NCBI RefSeq assembly: GCF_947492555.1
Contig: NZ_CANLNE010000001.1
Coordinates: 496,001 to 560,000, forward strand
Source of the DNA: an uncultured Roseobacter sp.
GTDB taxonomy: Bacteria; Pseudomonadota; Alphaproteobacteria; Rhodobacterales; Rhodobacteraceae
Length of the DNA: 64,000 nt
Direction of reading: 5' to 3'
In this document: one piece after another, positions 46,675 through 56,318 of the stretch
Numbering within the stretch: the stretch's first letter is position 1
How the letters are laid out: each line of letters begins with the position of its first letter
Program-made: the position numbers and the translations under genes
The notes under the pieces: model-generated
The model's database searches: none
What the model was told of the DNA's origin: nothing
The model's input: the letters and a program-made list of their open reading frames with translations, nothing else

Positions 46675-47757
46675 ATGCACGCACCCGCTACCGGACGGCG
46701 ACAGTTTTTAGGTGGGCTGCTTGCGGCAGGCCTACTGCCAAAACCAACCTGGGCAGATGTGGGCGCCCCCGCCTATCTCTCCGCAGCCGCCCACCCGGAT
46801 GGCAGCTATGTGCTCTGCGGGATTGGAGACGCGTTGGACCTGCGGTTTCAAATCCCCTTACCCGCGCGCGGCCATGCCGCCGCAGCGCACCCAACCCGCC
46901 CCAACGCCGTTGCTTTTGCCAGACGCCCGGGCACATTTGCCGTCGTGATCGACTGTGTAACCGGCCAGGTTCTGCAGGCACTGACCGCGCCCAACGGCCG
47001 ACATTTCTACGGCCACGGCGCATATTCTGCGGACGGCACCCTGCTTTTTACCACGGAGAATGACTTTGAGGCTGGCGTGGGGCGGATCGGCGTCTGGGAT
47101 GTCGCCCGCAACTACACACGCGTGGATGAATGGGACAGCGGCGGAACCGGTCCCCATGACATCAAGCGGCTGCCGGGGTCGGACACGCTGGTCGTCGCTA
47201 ATGGTGGCATCGAAACCCATCCGGACAGCGGCCGGACCAAGCTGAACATCCCAACGATGCGGCCCAACCTGAGCTATATCGCGCAGGGGCGCGTGATCGA
47301 AACTGCAGCGCTACCCCCCGAAATGCACAAGAATTCGATCCGCCACCTGGCGGTCAATGCGCGCGGTGACACCGCTTTGGGCATGCAGTGGCAGGGGGAT
47401 GGGCTGGTAAAGGCACTGGTCGGTCTGCACCGGCGCGGCACGCAGATCGTCCTGATGGAAGCGCCAGGTGAAGAAGTACAAGCAATGAACGGCTATGTGG
47501 GCAGCATCGCGTTCTCGAAGGACGGGCGCACCATCGCCGCCACCTCGCCAAGAGGTGGCAGGCTGCATGTGTATACCGCCGAATTGGCCCGTCTGGATCA
47601 CGTGACACCTCTGGAGGACGTGTGCGGGGTTGCGCCGCACGTAGATGGGTTCACTCTTACATCCGGCACCGGCAACTTGCGGAACCTGAAGGGCCCGGAG
47701 TTCCGGCAAAGTGCGTACAGCATGCTCAGCTGGGACAATCATCTGATTTCTATCTGA
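46675..47757 (+). CDS. DUF1513 exported beta-propeller protein
   Basis: A 360-residue DUF1513 protein. A Tat-type signal (GRRQFLGGLLAAG at residues 7-19) precedes a YVTN/WD-like propeller. It is the usual last member of imelysin-DUF1111-imelysin-DUF1513 operons and is presumed to act in periplasmic iron handling; the exact role is unknown. It starts one base after the imelysin stop. Confidence 0.87.
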   Translation: MHAPATGRRQFLGGLLAAGLLPKPTWADVGAPAYLSAAAHPDGSYVLCGIGDALDLRFQIPLPARGHAAAAHPTRPNAVAFARRPGTFAVVIDCVTGQVLQALTAPNGRHFYGHGAYSADGTLLFTTENDFEAGVGRIGVWDVARNYTRVDEWDSGGTGPHDIKRLPGSDTLVVANGGIETHPDSGRTKLNIPTMRPNLSYIAQGRVIETAALPPEMHKNSIRHLAVNARGDTALGMQWQGDGLVKALVGLHRRGTQIVLMEAPGEEVQAMNGYVGSIAFSKDGRTIAATSPRGGRLHVYTAELARLDHVTPLEDVCGVAPHVDGFTLTSGTGNLRNLKGPEFRQSAYSMLSWDNHLISI

Positions 47758-47935
47758 ATTATCGGGGTGCTGGCCATGCAGCATGTCATTGCGCCGGTTA
47801 CGCAGCGCACAGGCTGGCGGCCTCACGCCGACGTTTCTTTGCAGTGGGGCAGCTGTGGGAATGACAGTTGATCGCTCGGACCGAGTACTGACGTCCCCGC
47901 AGGCCGCACCGCCAGACGATTGTTGAAAGCATCAC

Positions 47936-47966
47936 GAGAAAGGCCCCGCTGCGAGACAGCGAGGCC
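47936..47966 (-). terminator. Terminator after the broken phosphodiesterase gene
   Basis: Stem GGCCCCGCTG (47942-47951) / CAGCGAGGCC (47957-47966) with one mismatch and a 5-base loop; on the minus strand it is followed by TTTCTC. It sits 50 bp beyond the pseudogene stop. Confidence 0.65.
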
Positions 47967-48014
47967 TGATGGAGACCCGTATTTGACGGGCGGACGCGCG
48001 CGCCCTGCCCTCTG

Positions 48015-48698
48015 TCAGACCCGGCGACGCAGTCCAACCAAGCCAAACAGGGCAACCACCAGAAGCGGCATGCCCGCAGGCAGCGGCACCGGGGAAACCT
48101 GATCATCATAGGCGTCGACCGCACGGCGCAGGTAGTCGGGATTGTCGGTGATGAACCCATCCAGCCCCCAGTCCAGAAAGGTTTCGGCAAGCGCGAATGC
48201 ACCCGTCTGGTCGTCCGGCCGGAAGGTCCAGCCATAGACGCTCAGACCTTCACCATGGGCAGCGGAGATCAACTCTTCGGTGGTGGTGGTGAAACTCAAT
48301 GCAACCGTTTCCGTATACAGCGACAACTGCGCCAGTGTGCCGAAAGCCCCACCGCTGCCCAGCTGCGCGACGCCCATCTCCACGCCTGCCGCGTCGAGCA
48401 GACCTGCGTAGTCGCTGAAATTGTTAAAATCGAACGACTACACGACGGATTTTTCCGGCGTGTCGTATCCCTTGTCGATCAACGTCTGGATCACCGCCCG
48501 GCTGGTATCGATATTGTCGCTATATTTGCCTTCCGTCAGGCCGGGGCGCCCCTGTGCCCGATCACCAGGGGGGGCCGCACCGGTCAGAGTGTTGTATGTG
48601 CCAACCGTCGCGGCCTGCCCCAGCGTGGCGATCAAACCGGCGAAACAGGGTGCGGTAGCGCCCAAATACGTAATTCTTTTCATGCGATCCTCATCCAT
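48015..48698 (-). pseudogene. Glycerophosphodiesterase remnant with VPLPA-CTERM tail
   Basis: Two in-frame pieces of one protein. The N-terminal piece (86 residues) has a signal-like start and then jumps from LTGAAP to a C-terminal-region sequence, lacking the HRG and E-x-D catalytic segment of GDPD enzymes. A TAG follows at 48435-48437 (VV*SFDFNNF, where related proteins have Gln, so a CAG to TAG change is likely). The C-terminal piece keeps SVYGWTFRPDD, GFITDNPD and a VPLPA-GMPLLVVALFG-RRR surface-sorting tail. An internal deletion plus nonsense mutation make it inactive. Confidence 0.8.
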
Positions 48699-49079
48699 CG
48701 GAAATCCTCGTCGATGAGACCGGACGGTAGGCAGGCCAGATGTCGTTCGGGTCGCAATGAGATGACGTATTTGTTAATTTTGGCCTGACGGATCTTTCAC
48801 AACCTCGCCGACCGTGCTCCGTAAAAGGGGCCGTAAGGAGGGATGGGATCTGTGCATGACGCCAAGGATTTGAGACGCATATTTATGTATATTTTCAGAA
48901 ACTTATCTCCTTAAGCTCAAGTGGTCGAGCAGCGATTGTAGATGGTCGCAACAGCGAAAACGCATCTTGGCGCAACAGAGCGCCATTCAAATTTCAATTG
49001 TCTGACATTTGATTCTGTGCCAGCTTTTCCGTGGGCGCGATAGAATTCCGTCATCTGCGTCCGTCAGGGAGGATGAAAA
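48699..49079. other. Intergenic, no supported gene
   Basis: 381 bp between the pseudogene and the SBP56 gene. A very short frame (about 23 residues from ATG 48842, right after GGAGGG) is too close to its ribosome site to be convincing. The SBP56 promoter should lie here; GGGAGGATGAAAA precedes its start. Confidence 0.5.
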
Positions 49080-50480
49080 ATGAACCTAAGACCAGACCCG
49101 ACGTTTTACCCCACACCGCAGATGGCCATGCAGGCCCCGGTCGAGACCTTGGCCTTTACGCTGATGCTAAGTCCCGATGGCTCGCAGCCCGACGGTCTCG
49201 CTGTGGTGGATGTGGACCCTAAATCCGACACCTACGGCCAGATCGTGCATAGCCTGTTCATGCCGAACACCGGTGACGAGTTTCACCATTTCGGCTGGAA
49301 CGCCTGCTCCTCGGCACTCTCGCCACTCACCGGCCACGCCTTCCTCGAACGGCGCTACCTGATCATCCCGGGCATCCGGTCGAGCCGCATTTACATCATC
49401 GACGTGAAAGAGCCGCTGAAAGCCAAGATTCACAAGATCATTGAGCCCGAAGAGCTCTTTGCCAAGACCGGCTATTCCCGCCCGCATACCATTCATTGCG
49501 GCCCCGAGGGCATCTATGTCTCGACCTTGGGCGGCGGTGGCGAGGATGGCACCGATGGTCCTCCCGGCATCTTCATCATGGATTGCGAGACCTTCGAGAT
49601 CCTCGGCCGCTACGAGATGGACCGCGGCGCGCAGGACAAGCACTATGACTTCTGGTGGAACCTGCCGCGCGACTACATGGTCAGCTCCGAATGGGGCCTG
49701 CCGCCGCAGTTCGAAAACGGCGTGGTGCCGGAGGATCTGCTCAGCAACAAATACGGCCATTCGATCCATTTCTGGGACCTACGCGCGCGCAAGAACATCC
49801 AGACCATTGATCTGGGCGAGAACCACCAGATGGCGCTGGAAATCCGCCCCGCCCATGACCCGGCCAAGGAATACGGCTTCTGCGGCGTGGTGGTGGACAC
49901 CACCAATCTGCAGGGCGCAATCTTCACGTGGTGGCGCAACGAAGACGGCACGTTTGAGGCGAAAAAGACCGTGACCATCGACCCTGTGCCAGCGGATGCC
50001 GACGACCTGCCCGAGTTGCTCAAGGGCTTTGGCGCCGTGCCGCCGCTGGTCACCGACATCGACCTCAGCCTTGATGACAAATACCTCTATGTCGCCTGCT
50101 GGGGTCTGGGCGAGATGCATCAATATGACGTCTCCGACCCGATGAACCCCAAGCTGGCGGGCAAGGTCGATCTGGGCGGCATCGTGGCCAAGCACAAACA
50201 CCCCAACGGCAAGGAGTTCGGCTACGGCCCGCAGATGGTCGAGATCAGCCGTGACGGCAAGCGCGTCTACTGGACCAATTCGCTCTACTCCACCTGGGAC
50301 GATCAGTTCTATCCGGGCGAGCGAGGGGCAGCGATGGTCTGTGCAGATGTAGGCGCGAACGGCGGGCTGACCCTGAACAAGGACTTCTGGGTCGAGTTCC
50401 CAGACGGCTACCGCAGCCACCAGATCCGGCTTGAGGGCGGCGACTGTTCCACCGACAGTTTCTGCTACCCGTCCGTCTAG
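49080..50480 (+). CDS. mtoX: Methanethiol oxidase / selenium-binding protein (SBP56)
   Basis: A 466-residue SBP56-family protein. MtoX oxidises methanethiol to formaldehyde, H2O2 and sulfide in bacteria that degrade dimethylsulfide or DMSP. Clear family blocks include FHHFGWNACSSAL, LIIPGIRSSRIYIIDV, RPHTIHCGPEGIYVSTLGG, KHYDFWWNLPRDYMVSSEWG and GYGPQMVEISRDGKRVYWTNSLYSTWDDQFYP, with the presumed copper-site His residues. The C-terminus is short. The usual SCO1 and MauG partners are absent; a membrane protein gene follows 4 bp later instead. Confidence 0.9.
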   Translation: MNLRPDPTFYPTPQMAMQAPVETLAFTLMLSPDGSQPDGLAVVDVDPKSDTYGQIVHSLFMPNTGDEFHHFGWNACSSALSPLTGHAFLERRYLIIPGIRSSRIYIIDVKEPLKAKIHKIIEPEELFAKTGYSRPHTIHCGPEGIYVSTLGGGGEDGTDGPPGIFIMDCETFEILGRYEMDRGAQDKHYDFWWNLPRDYMVSSEWGLPPQFENGVVPEDLLSNKYGHSIHFWDLRARKNIQTIDLGENHQMALEIRPAHDPAKEYGFCGVVVDTTNLQGAIFTWWRNEDGTFEAKKTVTIDPVPADADDLPELLKGFGAVPPLVTDIDLSLDDKYLYVACWGLGEMHQYDVSDPMNPKLAGKVDLGGIVAKHKHPNGKEFGYGPQMVEISRDGKRVYWTNSLYSTWDDQFYPGERGAAMVCADVGANGGLTLNKDFWVEFPDGYRSHQIRLEGGDCSTDSFCYPSV

Positions 50481-50484
50481 CTGA

Positions 50485-51144
50485 ATGGAGAGCATGAACA
50501 CGGCGGCGTCCCTCTGGTCCGCCGTCGTGGTCTCGGGCGTCTATCACGGAGTCAATCCCGGCATGGGTTGGCCGCTGGCGGTGTCGGCCGCCCTCATGGC
50601 GCGCAGCACCGGCAATCTCTACAGCGCTCTCGCGGCCCTCGCGGCGGGGCACTTTCTGGCCATGGCCGCGATCCTCCTTCCCTTCTCAGCGCTCATGATG
50701 CTGGTCGAGTGGCAGGCGCAAATCCAGACCGGCGCTGCCCTGCTGGTCATCGCCCTCGGGGTCTACCTGCTGATCAACCGCCGCCACCCGCGCTTCCTCG
50801 CGCGCGTACCGCCCTCACGGCTGGCGCTCTGGTCGTTCCTCGCGGCCATGGCCCACGGGGCGGGGCTCATGCTGGTGCCGATCTATCTGGGCATCTGTGG
50901 CACGCTGGAAACCGACGCGGGCCATGCCGCCGCCTATAGCCTCATGTGGAACAATGCGACCGCCGCCATCGCAGTGGCCCTTGCCCACACTGGCGCGATG
51001 ATCCTCGCAGGCGGAACCATCGCCGTCGGTGTCTACCGCTGGCTCGGGCTCAAGTTTCTGCAAAAGAGCTGGTTTAACCTTGACCTGATCTGGGCACTCA
51101 GCCTGATTCTCGTCGGCTGTATCGCCTTGGTATCAGCCCACTGA
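50485..51144 (+). CDS. Polytopic membrane protein coupled to mtoX
   Basis: A 219-residue inner-membrane protein with about six helices. GVYHGVNPGMGWPLAVSAALMAR near residues 18-40, with conserved-looking His, and AAMAHGAGLMLVPIYLG resemble metal-ion or cytochrome-maturation type transporters, but I cannot name the family. It starts 4 bp after mtoX and is surely co-transcribed. A role in supplying metal to or relaying electrons from MtoX is a guess. Confidence 0.8.
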   Translation: MESMNTAASLWSAVVVSGVYHGVNPGMGWPLAVSAALMARSTGNLYSALAALAAGHFLAMAAILLPFSALMMLVEWQAQIQTGAALLVIALGVYLLINRRHPRFLARVPPSRLALWSFLAAMAHGAGLMLVPIYLGICGTLETDAGHAAAYSLMWNNATAAIAVALAHTGAMILAGGTIAVGVYRWLGLKFLQKSWFNLDLIWALSLILVGCIALVSAH

Positions 51145-51261
51145 TTGCTGTCGCAACGATATCGTCGATTTGAAGATGCGCGGGCGCTCGCCAGCCTGCG
51201 CGCCGTGAGAAAGGCGTTGGCAGACGGACAAAACACGAGCGTTCAAACTCCTCAACAGCTG

Positions 51262-53697
51262 TCAGCTGCGCATTTTGTCAAAACATGGATCGTAAGGAGA
51301 CGGCGCAATCACCTGCGCGGCAACCGCTTCACCAATGACATCCACCGACAACGCGCTGCCATGATCCGCAAGATCCGGATCGACAAATGCGTAAGCGAGA
51401 TTCAATCCCGTCCGATGTCCCCAATCACCCGATGTGACCGTTCCGATGATACGACCATCAGCGCGCACTGATGCGCCAGAGGTCGCAGGTGCATGGCCGC
51501 ACTCAAGCGCCAGCGTTACCAGTTTCCGCCTCGGTCCGGCATCGACCCGCGCAAGCAACGCGTCCTTGCCCACAAACCCGGGCTTTTGGAGCCGGACAAA
51601 TCGGTCCAACCCGGTCTCAAAGGGATCGAACTCGGTCAGAATATCGGACTTCCAGTGCAGAAAGCCTTTTTCCAACCGCATCGACTCCACCGCGCGTGAC
51701 CCGAACCGGCGTAACCCATGGGCCTCACCCGCGCGGCACAGGGCCGCATAGGCGGCATGCAGGTTTTCGTTTGGAACATGAATTTCATAGGCAAGTTCCC
51801 CTGAGAAACTGACGCCCAGAACAGTCACCGGCGCAATACCTACATACGCCTCGCGCAGGGAGAGCCAGGGGAAGGCATCGCGCGACCAATCCCCGCGAGC
51901 GGCGGACTGCAGAACATCCCGTGCCTTTGGCCCGGCCAGCACAAGGATGGTCTGCGCATTGGTCAGCGACCGGATCGACACGTCTTCATCCGCGCGCACG
52001 TGGGCCGTGAGCCAGTCCATATCGTGATATTCGGACGCAGCCGCTGAGCCATACCAGACCCGTTCACCCCCACGATCAGAGTCCGGGAGCGTGGCAATCG
52101 TCGCCTCCGCTTTCACCATACCCTGATGATTTAGCAGATAGCCCAACCCGACCCTGCCGGGTTTTTTCGGCACGGCCCCACAGATCATGCGGTCCAGAAA
52201 CGTATGAACATCCGCCCCGGTGAGCTCAAAGCGGTTGAAGCCAGACACTTCGGTCAAACCGACGCCCGTAGCCACAGCATCGACCTCTGCCGCGACGACA
52301 TCATGGACTTCGTTGAACCGAAATCCGAGCGTTTCGGAGAAGTCAGGCGAGGGCTTTATGTACTCTACGCGTTCCCACCCGTTGACGGTACCGAATGCAG
52401 CGCCCTCGGACGCAAGGACCGCCGTCAGCGGCGTTGTTTTCATAGGTCGCCCAGCGGGGCGGTTTTCATGCGGGAAATGGAAACGAAATTCGTTCTGATA
52501 GTCTTCGATCGCCTTGAGAGCCGTCAGCTCAACCGTAGCGTGGCCAGTGAAGCGACGCGGGTCGAGCGCCCATGTGTCATACTCCGCTTCGCCGTGAACG
52601 ATCTGTTGTGCCAAGAGCCAGCCATGGCCGCCTCCTTCACCCAGCCCGGCTCGCAGGCCTATGATACAGAATGCATTTCTTTTGCCCGGGACTGGCCCAA
52701 CAAGAGGCGCGCCATCAATTGTATAGGTGATCGGGCCGTTCACGATCTCCCGAATGCCGGTCTCCATCAGAACAGGCATACGCTCAAAGGCGCCTTCCAG
52801 AACGTCGCTCACCCGGTCCAGATCATCGGGACAAAGGTCATTTGAGAAATGCGGATCGATCCCGTCCAGTCCCCAGGTGCGGCAGTCCTGTTCGTAAAAG
52901 CCGAGCAACAGGCCCCCCTTTTCCTGCCGTGAATAGTAATCGCTGATCGGGCATCGCAACAGCGGGATACGGTGCCCTGCCTCCGCAATCGCAGGAATAT
53001 CCTCGGTCAAAAAATACTGATGCTCCATCGAGGCGACCGGATGGCTGACCGCCATCATCGCGCCGATCTCATTGCAACGATAACCGCCGGCATTCACCAC
53101 AATCTCGCATCGCACATCGCCTTTGTCAGTGTGAACTGTCCAGGTGCTGTCCGGGTGCTGTGTCAACCCTGTCACCGGCGTGTGGCGGTTCACTTCGGCG
53201 CCCGCGAGGCGGGCACGGCGGGCAAGTGCCTGACAGAGCTGTGCGGGGTCAATATGACCGTCGGTTGGGTCCCAAAGCCCACCCAGCAGGTTGTCCGTGG
53301 AAATCAGCGGGTGGCGACGCGCACATTCCTGCGCGTCCAACACCTCGAAGTTGACGCCCATGCCCGCCGCCATCGACGCAAAGTGGCGATAGCCGTCCAT
53401 CTGCGCTTCGGTATTGGCTAAACGGATGCCGCCATCGCCGTAGTTATACCCCACGGGATAATCCGGATCATCACGCAATTCCTTGTAGAGGGCGATCGAA
53501 TGCGACTTCAGTCCAACCATGGTCTGCGACATGCCAAAGTTCGTAACCTGCGCCGCTGAATGCCAGGTCGTGCCCGAGGTCAGTTCATCCCGCTCGATCA
53601 GCATCACGTCGCTCCAACCCTCTCGGGTCAGGTGATAGAGAGCTGAGCATCCTGCAATACCGCCTCCGATGATGACGACCCGAGCTTGATTGCGCAT
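51262..53697 (-). CDS. FAD/GcvT demethylase-like oxidoreductase
   Basis: An 811-residue fusion. The N-terminus RVVIIGGGIAGCSALYHLTREGW (residues 5-27) is the FAD dinucleotide fold of the DAO family, and SGTTWHSAAQVTNFG is typical of dimethylglycine/sarcosine dehydrogenases. A FAO-M-type linker, then GCV_T and GCV_T C-terminal domains for tetrahydrofolate, occupy about 420-800. It likely demethylates a methylated amine and passes C1 to folate; substrate unknown. GTGGAAAACAAG precedes ATG 53697. The adjacent LysR gene upstream on the same strand may control it. Confidence 0.88.
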   Translation of the reverse strand: MRNQARVVIIGGGIAGCSALYHLTREGWSDVMLIERDELTSGTTWHSAAQVTNFGMSQTMVGLKSHSIALYKELRDDPDYPVGYNYGDGGIRLANTEAQMDGYRHFASMAAGMGVNFEVLDAQECARRHPLISTDNLLGGLWDPTDGHIDPAQLCQALARRARLAGAEVNRHTPVTGLTQHPDSTWTVHTDKGDVRCEIVVNAGGYRCNEIGAMMAVSHPVASMEHQYFLTEDIPAIAEAGHRIPLLRCPISDYYSRQEKGGLLLGFYEQDCRTWGLDGIDPHFSNDLCPDDLDRVSDVLEGAFERMPVLMETGIREIVNGPITYTIDGAPLVGPVPGKRNAFCIIGLRAGLGEGGGHGWLLAQQIVHGEAEYDTWALDPRRFTGHATVELTALKAIEDYQNEFRFHFPHENRPAGRPMKTTPLTAVLASEGAAFGTVNGWERVEYIKPSPDFSETLGFRFNEVHDVVAAEVDAVATGVGLTEVSGFNRFELTGADVHTFLDRMICGAVPKKPGRVGLGYLLNHQGMVKAEATIATLPDSDRGGERVWYGSAAASEYHDMDWLTAHVRADEDVSIRSLTNAQTILVLAGPKARDVLQSAARGDWSRDAFPWLSLREAYVGIAPVTVLGVSFSGELAYEIHVPNENLHAAYAALCRAGEAHGLRRFGSRAVESMRLEKGFLHWKSDILTEFDPFETGLDRFVRLQKPGFVGKDALLARVDAGPRRKLVTLALECGHAPATSGASVRADGRIIGTVTSGDWGHRTGLNLAYAFVDPDLADHGSALSVDVIGEAVAAQVIAPSPYDPCFDKMRS

Positions 53698-53871
53698 GAC
53701 TTGTTTTCCACCCCTCGTTTTCCAGATCACCACTCAGAAACCTGCTGACATCTGACGTCAAGACAAGGTCATCACTTTCGATATTTTCGAAACTCTGTTC
53801 TTCAAAGCACATATTTTGACGCATCTTTCGAGTGCTTAAAAAATGTGCCTTGGGAACCTTGAGCGGGTCGG

Positions 53872-54843
53872 TTAGTCGTCGCGTTCGAGCACACTGAATG
53901 CACTCGAAAGCCACGGATAGAAGGCAACAACAGGCGCAACCGCTTCACGCGCGATGATCTGCCGTATCAGGGCCGAAACCGCCCGGGCGATCCGCAGGTC
54001 AAAATCGCTGCGCGACATCAGGGAAATCTGCCTTGCAAAGGCAGCGACGGGCAAGGGTAGAAGCTGAACCCGGTCTATGAAACGCCGCGCACGGATGAAC
54101 CCCAGCGGGGTCATAACCGCCCATCCGTCACCGTTGGCGATAATTGCCATGATCGACTGCGCGCTGTCGAATGCGTATCGATTCGGAAGTGAAATTCGAC
54201 TGCGGGCAAGATGCGTTTCGATCTGAGCCCCGATAAGGTGGTTTGGATTGAACCGCAGAAATGGCAGGGCGGCCGTCCCTGAAAGCAGCGTTTCGGATTG
54301 AACCTCGAAACTCTTTGGTGCAGCAATAACAAAGGGATCACGTACAAGCGGGTTGCTTTGAATATCCGCTATGCGCTGATCCGCCTCTGACGCGATGACA
54401 ATGTCGAGCTGTCCCTTGCTTAGAAGCGATGGCGCTTCGTGACTCAGAACATTATGAATCGCCAGCCTTGCGCGCGGCATTTGACTTGCAAGCGCCACCG
54501 CGAGTTCCGGTGCTACACGACTTTCGAAGTCTTCCACGATTCCAACATGCAATGAACGGGTACCGACCAGCCCACCAATTGCTGTTTCGCTGGTGGCACG
54601 CCGCAAGTGAGGAAGACCCTTGCGCAGGTGATGCAAGGCCTCCTCCCCTTTCCGCGTCAGATGGAATGGCCGCGTCGCGCGATCGAGCAAGACCGCGCCC
54701 AACTGCTCTTCCAGGCGAGCAATGTGATGCGATACGGTAGAAATCGACAATCCCATCTCCAACGCAGCTTGCTGCATTGATCCGGAGGCCGACACCCGCT
54801 CAAATGCCTCCAAGGCTTGAAGAGAAATGCGTGGCAGGGCCAA
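53872..54843 (-). CDS. LysR-family regulator, demethylase-linked
   Basis: A 323-residue LysR-type regulator. The HTH is seen in GSMQQAALEMGLSISTVSHHIARLEEQLG (about 21-49), followed by the effector domain. It is upstream of and on the same strand as the FAD/GcvT gene, 174 bp away, so that gene is its likeliest target. The C-terminal ~60 residues are long for the family. Confidence 0.9.
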   Translation of the reverse strand: MALPRISLQALEAFERVSASGSMQQAALEMGLSISTVSHHIARLEEQLGAVLLDRATRPFHLTRKGEEALHHLRKGLPHLRRATSETAIGGLVGTRSLHVGIVEDFESRVAPELAVALASQMPRARLAIHNVLSHEAPSLLSKGQLDIVIASEADQRIADIQSNPLVRDPFVIAAPKSFEVQSETLLSGTAALPFLRFNPNHLIGAQIETHLARSRISLPNRYAFDSAQSIMAIIANGDGWAVMTPLGFIRARRFIDRVQLLPLPVAAFARQISLMSRSDFDLRIARAVSALIRQIIAREAVAPVVAFYPWLSSAFSVLERDD

Positions 54844-55200
54844 GTGAAATCCTCGAAGAGTTGCGAATTATTCGGAACTCTGCGCGACGCCACACCGCAG
54901 GTCAAACGAAATGGAGCTGATCCGCGATATCCCGTTCCGACGCCACCACAAAGCCCGGAGAGCCACGTAAGATAGATGAACAAGAGCGCCAGCACCGACA
55001 AGCAAGCCAATGGGGCCAATGCACCCGAGTTCTGAAATCGCTGGCTGAATCTGAGCAGGATCAGACCGGGAAGCCCGAATAATACCGGCGCAATTTCTCT
55101 GATTTGCGACACGATCATGCACCTCAGCGCTTTCCACATCCTTCTCCTTTTCCGTCGGCGCCACTGTTGCGCCAGCAAAACATGCGATAGGTTTCATTTC
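54844..55200. other. Intergenic between divergent LysR genes
   Basis: 357 bp, AT-richer than the neighbours. Overlapping minus-strand frames here encode a hydrophobic stretch but show no family, ribosome site or consistent reading, so I call no gene. It may be a decayed small membrane-protein gene plus two promoters. Confidence 0.45.
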
Positions 55201-55214
55201 ATGCATGAAATGAA
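55193..55214 (+). promoter_or_regulatory. Perfect 22-bp palindrome over a LysR start codon
   Basis: Arms TTCATTTCATG and CATGAAATGAA meet without a spacer and cover the ATG at 55201 and the alternative ATG at 55210. A dimeric repressor site (autoregulation) or an RNA hairpin hiding the start are both possible. Confidence 0.6.
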
Positions 55215-56034
55215 CGCCAACTGGGATGATTTAAGGCTTTTTGCGGCTGTTGCGCGCGGTCACGGGTTGGCGAAAGCCAGCAAGGCCACGGGTAAAAGCG
55301 CGCCCACACTATCGCGACGCATGCTTGACCTGGAAAGGGCCACCGGACGCGAATTGTTTCGGCGGCTACCCAAGGGGTATGAATTGACTGCTGATGGTGA
55401 GGCCCTTTTTGAAAAAGTGACTACGCTGGAGGCAGGGCTATCAACGATCTGGAACCCGCCCGCCCGTGGCAAACGCACTTTGGTCAAGATTTCAGCGGGG
55501 ACTTGGATGAGCAAGTACCTGTGCGAAAAAATGGATGCCATCGTAGGATCTGATGACAGCATTTTGGTGCGCCTCATTTCAGCCGAAGAAGTGCTTGATA
55601 TCAGTCGGAGACAGGCAATTATCGGCATCCGCAATCACCGCCCTCACCAACGGGGGCTTGCCGGTCGTCGCGTGGGCCGTGTGCGTTTTGCGTTTTATGC
55701 GATCAACAAGGATGTGAACCCGTGGGCACGGTATACGGGCAACACCCCATCTGCGGAGTGGCTCGGCAAACACGCGGATGAAAGAGAAATTATTGAAGTT
55801 ACCCACCCCCGGAACATGCTCGATTTGGCGCTTGCGGGGTCGGCGCGGGCGCTTCTTCCGACCATTGTTGGCGACAGGCAAAGCGGATTGATGAGGGTGA
55901 GCGAAACCATTGATGAGCTGGAGGGTGATCAATGGCTGGTGGTGCACGATGATGACCGGTTCAGCCCCGCGATTAGACGTACCGTGGATCGGGTCTTTGA
56001 TGTCCTGCGTGACCTGCACCGCAACCATTCATAG
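55201..56034 (+). CDS. LysR-family regulator
   Basis: A 277-residue LysR-type regulator with short effector domain. The HTH is in HGLAKASKATGKSAPTLSRRMLDLERATG (about 20-48). The start could be ATG 55201 or 55210; both lie inside a 22-bp palindrome, and the 28 codons further upstream do not look native. Its target is unclear: it is divergent from the other LysR gene and followed by a third. Confidence 0.85.
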   Translation: MHEMNANWDDLRLFAAVARGHGLAKASKATGKSAPTLSRRMLDLERATGRELFRRLPKGYELTADGEALFEKVTTLEAGLSTIWNPPARGKRTLVKISAGTWMSKYLCEKMDAIVGSDDSILVRLISAEEVLDISRRQAIIGIRNHRPHQRGLAGRRVGRVRFAFYAINKDVNPWARYTGNTPSAEWLGKHADEREIIEVTHPRNMLDLALAGSARALLPTIVGDRQSGLMRVSETIDELEGDQWLVVHDDDRFSPAIRRTVDRVFDVLRDLHRNHS

Positions 56035-56318
56035 CGAAGCTGATTATACCGCGCGCCGATTTTGCAACCCTACGCATTGAGGCAAAACGTTCGGATGAGT
56101 GGTCATTTGATTGCAGTTTCACACCCCGCAACACAGGAATTCCCTTCCCAAGAGCGGTGCAATACGAGGCATAATCACGCCTAATACCTGTTAACGTTAT
56201 GCGACATGCAAATCATACTGATGGATACGCAATGCCTTTGTGTAAAAAAGCACATCCCGACGTTGTACTATGGCCAATCTGGGTGTAGAAGACAAAAAGG
56301 TATAAGTATTTTTAATAT

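Noticed and set aside
48435-48437. TAG read as a recoded amino acid
   Set aside because: The gene also lacks its catalytic region, so a nonsense mutation in a dying gene is simpler.
54868-55206. 112-codon minus-strand frame with a hydrophobic stretch
   Set aside because: No ribosome site, no family, and another frame in the same place is equally hydrophobic; it also overlaps the LysR start.
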